Source: Amphimedon queenslandica (taxonomy: Eukaryota > Porifera > Demospongiae > Haplosclerida > Niphatidae). Taken from it: DNA of 64,000 nt. Each line of letters starts with the position of its first letter. The stretch's first letter is position 1. Location: NCBI RefSeq assembly GCF_000090795.2, contig NW_003546242.1, forward strand, positions 1,766,938 to 1,830,937. Reading direction: 5' to 3'. The notes under the pieces were generated by a model that saw only the letters and a program-made list of their open reading frames with translations, was not told the origin of the DNA and did not search any database. Below, piece by piece: positions 43,713 through 53,154 of this stretch. A program made the position numbers and the translations under genes.

Positions 43713-44376
43713 ATGTAACTATGATTTAACTACTACAGATCAACTTGAGATAAGGGAGGAAGGACATATGTGTATGTAAACATTACTTTGTACAAATCTA
43801 ATGATTCTAAGAAACATTACAAAACATGCCCCATACAAACCACATTCATTGCATGCAATCACCAACATGTATCTGCTCTATGTAGTTTTAAAATTTTTAG
43901 GTTTGTGCTTAATGGTCTACTACTATTCCAATTTGTAGTTGTACAAATTGGAATTCTAGGAAGAAATGTACATTCATTATCATACAATGAGTTATGATAT
44001 ATTGCATATTAATTGGGACTATTTCTTCTTGTTTATGATAAGTTGAAGGCTTCACTATCTGACAAAGAGCATAAAAGATTACAAAAATTATTCTTGGCAT
44101 TATCAAAAGTACTCCTGGCACATTTTGTATTGGGCACAAGCCCCCACATAATATGTAAGGGCATGTGTGTGTGTGTGTTCAAAATGTCAAGTCATTCATA
44201 AAATTAAGTACATATATAATCATAATGCTTCTCTAGTGTTGCTACTCAAACAGAATGGTGTAATAAAAAATAAATTATATAATAATTATTCTATTCTGCC
44301 ATAACTAAAAGACATTTCTGTTATAATATAAAGTAGTTTATAATCCTGACTTGACTGACTACATCATAGTACCAAC
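43713..44376. other. Sequence between the TIR element and the MICU1-like remnant
   Basis: AT-rich; one local inverted pair (CCAATTTGTAGTTGTACAAATTGG at about 43930). No gene signal. Confidence 0.5.
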
Positions 44377-46084
44377 TCAAGCTTCAATCCTTTTTTCTAA
44401 TTTGTCTTTAACTGCTTTGCAAGCCACAACCGAGTTCATTAGTTTGGCTAGTCCTAATTCACGTGACTAAAAGAGAGAAGAATCATTTAAAGATAAACTA
44501 ATATACTTACCTTTTGCAAACCACGCAAATTTCTTGATTTTAATGCGTGTACAAACTCCTTTCTACTTAATTTACCATCATCTAATAATAATAGTAATAG
44601 TAATAATGACTATGATAAATATTTGAAATAATCATGAATATGCGTATTCAATCTAGTACAAAGCTATAAATTTGAAATTAAGATTTAAAACTAACTATTT
44701 TCATCAAATATTGTGAAAGGACATCCACAACATGACTACTGACAGATGAACCAGTGACAGCCTTACAAGCTTCATCGAGCTCAGCTTCAAAAAAGAAAGT
44801 TAATAAATATAGAGCAAGAGAGAGAGAGGGAGGAGCTAGTTACCATACCAGGTGTTATAGAGATTCCAGCTGCAGAGCACATACTCAGTGCTGTATCTAT
44901 GTCAGAGAAACAACCCATCAAATGATTAAAGAATTTAACATCTCCAAAATTACCACCCTAAAATAAACAGAAGAAATTTGCTAGTTTTTACCATCAGAGA
45001 TGCACACTGTATTAAATAAAATACTATTAGTTAATTAAAATGTTACTGATAAAACAGTGGAAATTTCTTACCGGATTAGGTTTGGGTCCAACCATTTGCT
45101 TCTTCTTTTGTTCACTGAGTGAGGCATGACGCAGGATCATGCCAGCAAAGTCTCTTTCACTTTATCATCCCATGAACAAGATCATATAGATACTACAGTG
45201 TATATACATGTACTCTTGAGAAATGATACAATACAGAATAATTACATGTACACAAGACATATAGTCCGTCATATGTGACATGTAAACATGTTTCTTTAAT
45301 CATCGTGTACATGTACATGTACATGACCATGATCGTGTAGATGGCTATTTACATGTACATGATATGGATCATATCCATGTACATGTATATACACCATATC
45401 ATACCGTGTGGTATGGATACATTGTATGCATGTGCATGTATGATCATTAATTCCTAGTACATGTACATGAACATGTTCTTACTTCCATCAGAAATATCTC
45501 AGTTTTGAGAAGAGCATGGACTTCTTGAAACTTTTTATTGTCAATTTCTGGTTGAGTTTCTTACCAAAGAAATGAATTGCTAATGCTCCACAGATGAAGC
45601 CATATTACCTAATATAGACAATAAACCATTACAAACTCATTCACAATAGTATTGTATTCAGGTCAATTTTATCAGGCCAAACTTTAATTTTTTGGGGGAT
45701 GTGGGTTTAATGAAAAGACTACTTAACATACGTACTATTGATGATGTGGTCCTCTCACTCCCACTGCTGTGGAGCTGAGGAGAACTGACTGAACCATTTC
45801 AAATTCATCAAACTCAACTTCTCCATTGCCATTGAGGTCAAACATTTTAAAGCTCGCTCAAAGTGCTTTATTGGAGCAAAACAAGAGAAAGAGAAAGGGA
45901 GAAAGAGAGGAAGAAGAGAGAGAGGGAGATCATATCATGTATACATACCTATGTGTCTATGACTTACTGGCTAATAATGTTAATAGAATAGGAAATCAGA
46001 GAAAGAAACAAGGTCATGTTGACCTAACTTGCTAAAAAGACTGTTACTATCCTCCATATGACCTAAATGCTCCTTCTTTATTGT
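44377..46084 (-). pseudogene. MICU1-like mitochondrial calcium uptake protein, decayed and 5'-truncated
   Basis: MICU1 is the EF-hand gatekeeper of the mitochondrial calcium uniporter. Exons on the minus strand: about 46084-45968 (EHLGHMEDSNSLFSKLG, LVSFSDFLF), 45865-45736 (first EF-hand [18 protein letters not shown]), about 45608-45483 (ALAIHFFGKKLNQKLTIKSF, FQEVHALLKTEIFLME), about 45170-45072 (SERDFAGMILRHASLSEQKKK), 44957-44849 (FGDVKFFNHLMG, DIDTALSMCSAAG), 44784-44696 (SSVSSHVVDVL, second EF-hand start), 44581-44511 (DGKLSRKEFVHALKSRNLRGLQK) and 44466-44377 (RELGLAKLMNSVVACK to the stop). Single-base frame losses are needed in four exons: before LLTLLAS, before KMFDLNG, inside the HFFGK exon, and in VVDVL(F)TIFDEN. 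No N-terminal targeting exon was found before a hAT element at 46.2 kb. A pseudogene is most likely; systematic single-base assembly errors are the alternative. Confidence 0.75.
45170..45480. repeat. Tract of ACATGT / TACATG palindromic repeats
   Basis: Dense overlapping copies of the self-complementary hexamer ACATGT and variants (gtacatgtacatgtacatg, tgatcgtg, ggatcatatcc). It occupies the intron between two exons of the MICU1-like remnant. Shorter tracts lie at about 46395-46580, 58180-58300, 59205-59240, 60595-60750, 61735-61925 and 62815-62915. Confidence 0.8.
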
Positions 46085-46209
46085 CTTGAATAAAAAGAAA
46101 GAGAGAGGGGGAGGGAGAAAGGAAGCAACAATACTAGCAGCAACTAGTCTTCGCCTATGCAAAGCTAGGCGAGGCCAATAATACATAAGTACATAGCATA
46201 AGTACACAT

Positions 46210-46933
46210 CAGGCATGGGGTCAAGCACTTGGTGCTTGTACTTAAGCACAAATAAGCACAGCTTTCTAAGTACTTAATGCTGCTTACAAGTACCTTTTCA
46301 ATATAATCTATGTGCTTTGTACTTGTACTTAATTACTTTTACAAATTTACAAAAGTGCTTTTAAGCACAGCAAAAATTACACACGAATAGTGTACAGCAT
46401 ATACATGTACATGTACATCTACAACTACATGTACATCTATATGTCGATGTCATGTACACGTACCACTACATGTACATGTACACTACATGTACATGTACCA
46501 CTACATCTACATGGTACATCTACATGTACATGTTGATGTCATGTACATGTTCCACTACATGTACATGTACATGTAGTATACAAGTTTAGTAGCACATTGT
46601 GTGATTGCATGTTAACTTGAAGAACGGTAATGGCATCACCTTTAGTGGTATCACTCCAAAGCTCTCTGCTGTTTCTATTTATTATGAACAATTCACAGAG
46701 TTAGTGTTTATTAGTTGCAATAGTAATTAACTATAATTGTAATTTTACTTAATTTTTACACTTATTGAATATCTAGTACTTATTAATGTAATTAAGCACT
46801 CTGGAGAATGCTTGTTCTTGTACTTAAACACTAATGTTAAAGCTAGGGATTGTGCTTGTGCTGGTACTTCTAACACATATAAGTGCTTGTGTTTGTGTTT
46901 AAGCACATTTCCTAGTGCTTGACCCCATGTCTG
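46210..46933. mobile_element. Non-autonomous hAT element, CAGGCATGGGGTCAAGCACT ends
   Basis: Starts CAGGCATGGGGTCAAGCACT, ends AGTGCTTGACCCCATGTCTG. A perfect 8-bp target duplication GTACACAT lies at 46202-46209 and 46934-46941. Sub-terminal 'aagcac' words recur on both sides, a known hAT habit, and the centre (46395-46580) is filled with ACATGT repeats. Confidence 0.9.
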
Positions 46934-46959
46934 GTACACATACAACAATATGTATCAGC

Positions 46960-47960
46960 AAAATTAATGTAATAAAAAGTTGGGGTAATTTTGGAGCCAT
47001 TTTTTGGAAAAAACCATGGCTTTGCTTTTGCCTTTGCTTTTTTTAAATTTGCCCCTTTTTAAAGTGGCCATAGCTCAAAACATTGTAGCTGGAATCAGCT
47101 CAAGCATTCTAATGTACATAGCACAAGGCCATCATACATATCAGAGAAGGTAATAAAAATTGGGGGCAATCTTGGAACTATCTTTTGCAAAACCATTTGC
47201 TATTTTTAAAAATTTGCCAACACAGGAAAAATCTTCATAGGGTTTGCAAATTAAATTTCAATTACCACTTATAGCTTTTTTGCATGGGTTTACTTTTGAC
47301 TGATTATACAGGAATTCCTCAACCTGGTCATTAAAAACTTTGATCTGTTGCCTCCAAAGTGTAGGGAAAGTTAATGAAAACTTTTATTTCACATAAAAAA
47401 TTAGCTATCATTTGTCTAAAGGGGAAGAGAAAGGAACTAAGTTAAATAAATGGTATAAAGGAGTAAAAACAGAAAATTTTGCTATGCATGTACATTGTAA
47501 AACAGTGACATGTATTCTTTTTTGAAAGTAATTAGTATGCTTTCCCTTAACTTCACTATCATTTTAATGGATACTATCCATATGACATACATACCTGTCA
47601 AGCATATAAAAATACACACTGAAACATACTTATTTTCAATAATAAGCAAAAAATTTATTGCTTATGTGAGACTGTGTAAGCCCAAGAAAAGTTTTAGAAA
47701 GTGTTCATAACTCAAAAAATTAAAGTTAGAACAGCTCAAACATTGTAGCATAAGGATATCAATACACATTACAAAAAGCAATAAAAATTGGGGTGATTTC
47801 AAAGCCATTAAAAATATGGGCTATAGCCTTTTGCTAACTTCATAAAAGTGCTCATAACTTTAAAAAATGAAGTTGGAATCAGCTCAAACATTCTACATAG
47901 CATAAGGACATCAACATGCATCAGAGAATGTAATAATAATTGGGGGAGCTTATCATATTA
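46960..47960. repeat. Cluster of dispersed ~190-bp repeat units
   Basis: At least four units (about 46960, 47100, 47710 and 47860) with 'atgtatcag', 'taataaaaattgggg', 'gaatcagctcaaac' and 'cataaggacatcaa'. No gene recognised between them. Confidence 0.65.
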
Positions 47961-48482
47961 CACATTCTCTAACAACTGTACACCAAATGAGGTGGAGTTT
48001 TAATGTAAAAGGTTCATTATCTTCATGAAATGATTTGTTTATTAATATCCTCAATACAGTCCCTACTTAATGCTGATTTTGGCAGATATTAGCAAGACTA
48101 ACTTTTATGGGAGAGAGTGAAATAGACAGGAGGTAAGGCATAAAAGTACTTATATCCTACTGATGACACACATCAAAGGTACCGCATGCACTATAACCCA
48201 GCAAGACCACAGCAGTGATCTAAGCCACCCACAACAGTGATCTAACCCACCCACAACGATGTTATAAGCCACCCACAATTTAATCAAAGATTGTTATTAT
48301 TTTGATTAAAAAAACAATTATAATTCTTTATTATTCTTGATGGACTGGTGCAGAATAGTACTGATTATACGAAGAAGGCTGAAAAAAAATTTCATCATTG
48401 CCGGAAAACCTCTGCAGGATTACCGATTACATGAAGAGGGCTATCAAAAATTCATTGATTAAAAAACCTCTTATAAAGGTTG

Positions 48483-48710
48483 TCATTTCAAGGAGCCATG
48501 CCTTAATGCTGTATTGTGTATTGCTTTCTTGTTTGGATCAGATCTGGCTTTGAATGGGTGAACAATTACGGTGTATCCATCCGGTGTTTCATCCTCTAAC
48601 ACCACTTCTATCTCTTCTTCTAGCTCTGGCACTGTTTCCATCTCTTTTTCAGGCATAGTTTCCACATTTTTATCGTCTGATATCTTACTTCTTCTCAATC
48701 TCTTGCTCAT
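48483..48710 (-). CDS. Hypothetical 75-codon acidic protein or transposon-derived exon
   Basis: MSKRLRRSKISDDKN then a Glu-rich stretch (MPEKEMETVPELEEEIEVV) and DGYTVIVHPFKARSD. Coding-like composition and an ATG in a GC-richer context, but no family recognised, no splice partners seen, and it lies among mobile elements. It may be the first exon of a lost transposon. Confidence 0.3.
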   Translation of the reverse strand: MSKRLRRSKISDDKNVETMPEKEMETVPELEEEIEVVLEDETPDGYTVIVHPFKARSDPNKKAIHNTALRHGSLK

Positions 48711-48832
48711 AAGCTCCTTCAGCCATTATTATTCAATGTCAGCACGTGGTAAATCTGCGCATGTGTTTGCGCAGAGCCCTTGATATGCATCATCATGACA
48801 TGAGCAATTGATAACATGGCTAGTTCGTGATG

Positions 48833-49080
48833 TACCGTACGAGTATAAAATTCTGTGGGGCATTTAATTTCACGGATTTCATGGGTGACTTCTCAACCAC
48901 GAAAATTAATACTCTGGAAATGCTCATTGCGCATGCGCAGCATGTGAAAATCAATGACTTAATGAAAGTACACGTGCAAAAACACAAAATTAACCCCCTT
49001 AAAATTAAAGAATTTAATTTAAGAGCTATTCACTAAAACACAAAATTTTATACCCTCAAAATTTCCTACCAGTACGGTAT
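48833..49080. mobile_element. TACCGTACG-type MITE, uninterrupted copy
   Basis: Starts TACCGTACGAGTATAAAATT, ends with CTACCAGTACGGTA. The body (GGAAATGCTCATTGCGCATGCG, AAAATCAATGACTTAATG) matches 26194-26766 in reverse, apart from the segment inserted there. Confidence 0.75.
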
Positions 49081-49145
49081 CTAATTTATAGTACCTCCCC
49101 CTCGGGCGCATGTGCCCTCAGGATCAGTGACTGTAAATTAGATAC
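49077..49145. repeat. Foldback with CCTCGGGC..GCCCTCAGG centre
   Basis: GTATCTAATTTATAGT pairs with ACTGTAAATTAGATAC around a GC-rich tip containing CTCGGGCGC. Third member of the CCCGAG-tipped foldbacks (17267-17406, 27641-27746). Confidence 0.6.
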
Positions 49146-49354
49146 ATCACTCCTAGCCCTGTTATAAGTATTACATACACGTATTATATGCACATTTACG
49201 AAAGGTATAACCTTAATTAAGTCTGTTTTACTAATTCATTATTTTTGATTGAAGATTTGACTCTAGTACTTAAGCACATTCTTAAGTGAGACATGACCAG
49301 TGGTATAACAGCCCATTAGCAAAAATTTATCACTATTACCAAAATTTTAAAAAT

Positions 49355-49500
49355 TATTAGCTTTAATTTACGATACCTTCCAGATTCTCATGAAATCCTC
49401 TTATTATTGAAGAAACTCATTACTTTAATGCAACTTAGTGAGCCTAAAGTTTTTAGTCAGTCTATCTCTAACAGGATCAAAGAAAGAAACCTAATAGAAA
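49355..49500 (-). pseudogene. Third selenophosphate synthetase remnant (exons 2-3)
   Basis: The minus strand matches exon 2 of the gene at 30591-30656 (SFFDPVRDR, KNFRLTK, with flanking acceptor and donor), then the 3' end of exon 3 before a donor GGAAG/GTATC. The bases coding the LKG-Sec-GCKV motif are missing. The match continues into the upstream flank (gtgtcaccacaccca at about 49550 corresponds to gagtcaccacaccca near 30735). A dead fragment, lying directly before the SLC12 gene with only the hAT insertion between. Confidence 0.7.
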
Positions 49501-49582
49501 TAAAAAATGAATATAATTTCATTAGAATGTTGTCAGCTGATTTGGTAGGCGGTGTCACCACACCCATATTTGCACCCCTCGC

Positions 49583-52500
49583 CAGGGTTGCCAGATCATG
49601 AACAAAGTTCATGTTTCATGAACTTTTGGGCTTTTGCATGAACTTTTTATAACCTTAAATTTTTCATGAACTTTTCATGAACATTTCAATGTGATAGCAT
49701 GAACTTGCATGAACAATGATGAATTGCATGGCACAGCATCTGTTTTATGCACTGATGCATTCTGAACATGCTCAGCTGACTGTAGCAGCTGTACATTTAT
49801 TCAAATTTCAAATCTGACTATTCTGTAAATGCCAAAATGGAAGCCAGTTCTGATGAAAGCTCTGAGTATGACAGCTCTGCTGAACTTCATAGTGAATGTG
49901 ACACCACTTCACCAAAGAGTAAAAGGAAGAAGGTACTATAGCTATGATCTAAATCTCATCACTAGCATCATAAACCAGCTATATTCTATTAACTAGGTGT
50001 ATGTATAGAAAGAGTAAGAAAGGTCTGGAATCAAGTTCAAGCTCAAGTTCAAGAAAGTCATTTTATCAGACTTATCGAAAAGCTTGGGAAAGGGATCCAA
50101 AGCTAAAACCTTGGCTGATGGAAATAAAAGGAAAGCGGCCTCATAAAGCATTTTGCCGAGTTTGTAAAAGAGACATGTCCAGCTATTGCAATGGGACTTC
50201 CGGTCGCATTGATTTAATGATATTCATTGGAATTACCATAGCAACGGCAGCTCAGCAATGGTGGATTGATAGGACGCTTCACTACAAAGCCTGCTAACGT
50301 CTTTCTGGTTCATGGATGGGACCTCACTAGATACTTGGAGCTTCTTGAATGCTACTTAATGCAATTGGTTATGGTAGTTTTTTCATATTCTATTGTTAAA
50401 GTGGCAGGCGTGGCGCAAGAAGACTCATCCACTAACAAAAGGCCTTCTTGTTATTACTTTAAAAGGATCTAGAGACATGATTTGCTTGTATAGCTGTTAA
50501 GCACTCTTAGTTTTACTTTATTATTCCCGTGAGAAGAGAAAAGCACTTGTTCACTCTTGTTGCTGCACCCGTTATCACTGAGACAACTAAAATTATTTCA
50601 CCTTTAGAAGACTAAAGTACCGAACAAAGTTTTGAATTTCTTTATCTTTTTTGCATGATTGGGCAGTAAAAATGTTGTACTTTCACAAAATAAGTGCGCA
50701 ATTTGTCAAAAATTGTTTGAAATTTAGATATAACCATTCAAAAAGTAAAAAAATTATCATACATACATAAAGGAATGACAAAATGGCGGCACTGACTGCC
50801 CTCATCTTTAATCTGCAAATGTTCCACACAAAGTTACTCCAAGTGCTGTCATATTTAGCAGGAACACAGGTATAATTATGGAGAACAACTACTGAAGTGC
50901 GCAAATTGATGAGACTTATTCTGAAGAAAGATATAGCCTAGTAAATGGAAATGTCCATTCCTGCCCTGTATAAAGTCAACCAGTAGTATACGGAGATAAT
51001 TGCTCAGTATACTAATCCGCGACCACTCATTGCTGGACATGAAATGACAGCTGTTATTACAGCTTTACGAAAACACGAGAGTACAACTTACCATCAAGAA
51101 AAGGTAAAAATGCTACAAATTCCTTCTGCTAGCCGAATTGACACAATGTTTCAAACCCAAGATCAAGGTACAAGTGCTGTTAAGGAAACTGAGTTACGAT
51201 TAGCAGCCTTCATCAGCGAGCACAATTTGACGGTCATTTAATATAATGGATCACTTCAGTGACCTACTGGTTAAGCTTTGTCCTGATTCTAAAATTGCTG
51301 CTGATGTAAAATGTAAAAGGACAAAAACGAAATGCATCATAAAAAATGTATTAGCTCCGCATTTTCATAGTAAGCTAGTTGATAGCTTAAAGAGGAATAC
51401 CTTTTCATTAATAATAGATGAAACAACAGATGTGTCGACAAAAAAAGAGCTAGCTTTAGTGACAAGACAGTACAGTCCAGAGTTGAAGAATGTTTCATGC
51501 TCCTTATATGAATTGATCCAGTTAGATGCAGGAAATGCTGAGGCCATTTTTCAGTCAATATGCAAAGTTTTAGAAAGAGATAACATACCCTTAAGCAACA
51601 TCATAGGGTTTGCTGCCGACACTATAGATGTAATGTTCGGACCACACAATAGTGTTGTTTCTCGTTTAAAGCAAAAGGTTCCAAATGTTTTTGTTTTCCA
51701 ATGCATTTGTCACAGTGCACATTTGTGTGCTTCACATGCCTGTGAGAAACTCCCTCAAACAGCAGAGGAGCTTATTCACGATACATATAATTACTTCTGT
51801 CATAGTGCCAAACGCCAGGCTGAATTTGAAAAGTTTCAAGCTTTTGCAGAAGTGGAACCACATTGCATTTTAAAACGCTGCCAAACTCATTGGTTGTCTT
51901 TGCATTCGTGTGTCTAGAGAATTATTGAGCAAAGGGATGCACTCATCTTGTATTTTCAATTTGTTGTCACCACTGATAACCTCTTAGCTTCTCAAAAAAT
52001 ATTGAGTCAGTTAGAAAATCCAATTTGGAAGCTTTACTTTCATTTTCTTAATTTTGTTTTGCCCAAGTTTACTGATTTAAATGTTATGTTTCAAAGTTAC
52101 ACTGCCTATCTCGTGGGTTATAAATACCATGTACAGAGATCTTTTGAGCTGCTATATGCTTAGCAGTTACTGGAAGCAAGGAAATCTAAAAGATCTTGAT
52201 CCCACATCTGAAATAAATTTCTTACCTTTAACAAAAATGTATATGGGAGCAAAAATTGCGCTACTGCTTACTACAACAGAATAGAAGCAACGAGTATAGG
52301 TGATTTCCAGTACTTTCTAAAAAAAGTTCAAGAATTCTACATAGAAGCTGCTTGTCAAATCAAGAGCAGGTTTCCCATTGGAGACCCTATGATTGAAATG
52401 TTTGAGGCTCTTGATCCATCTACTGACTGTCAATCGAAATTTCCAAGTCTTGTTCCTCTTGTTGCTTCATTTCCCAATATTATCAAAGAATCACAAATAC

Positions 52501-53109
52501 AGCAGCTTGACAATGAGTGGCGTAAGCTAGCTATTGAAACACTCCCATTTAACAAAGAAGGCATGGAGCCAGAGGAATTTTGGGGAAAATTACTAGAAGT
52601 CAAAAATGGGGCTGGAGAAACACAATTTAGTGTACTATGTCATTTTATGGGTAACATGTTAAGCCTACCACATGCTAATGTAGATGCTGAAAAAATTTTT
52701 TCCTCAGTGAACCTCATCAAAACAAAATTGAGAAATAAGCTAAAAACAAGCACAGTTCGGGCAATTCTAAAAGCTAAGAATGGCATTAAGTTAAATGAAG
52801 GATGTGTTGAGTTCACTCCTTCATCTGATATGAGAATGATGATGACTTCAGAAACATTGTATCGTAGATCTTCTAGCCCTTCTTCCTCATCAGATGAATC
52901 AGATGAAAATTAGAGCATGACTAAACAGTAGTAAACACACAGTCACACACATATTCTTTGAGTTTATTCATTATAATTACATTTTGAATAAAATTTTAAC
53001 CAAAAAGTCAAATTATTTAAAAATTTTGCATGCATGAACTTTTTTTGATAAACATGAACTTTTCTCAAAAAAATTGTGAACTTTTGGCCAAACCCATCTG
53101 GCAACCCTG
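49583..53109 (+). mobile_element. hAT transposon (3.5 kb), decayed, just upstream of SLC12 start
   Basis: Ends CAGGGTTGCCAGAT / ATCTGGCAACCCTG; perfect 8-bp target duplication CCCCTCGC (49575-49582, 53110-53117). Transposase pieces on the plus strand: N-terminal acidic segment from 49839; zinc-finger part from about 50005 (FYQTYRKAWERDP, AFCRVCKRDMSSYCNGTS) joined by a possible GT-AG intron (about 50211-51059) to ALRKHESTTYHQEKV; then a catalytic region 51246-51917 (LIIDETTDVSTKKELAL, CICHSAHLCASHAC, RCQTHWLSL), 51930-52360, and the dimerisation region 52389-52913 (HANVDAEKIFSSVNLIKTK, RNKL) ending Ser-rich. The reading is broken by several stops (after LHSCV, after ELLYA, and two or more before 52389), so it is inactive. 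The BED-like finger and the hATC region place it in hAT. Confidence 0.9.
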
Positions 53110-53154
53110 CCCCTCGCTCGCCTCAAATACTGACAAATAGTCAAATTATCAAAT

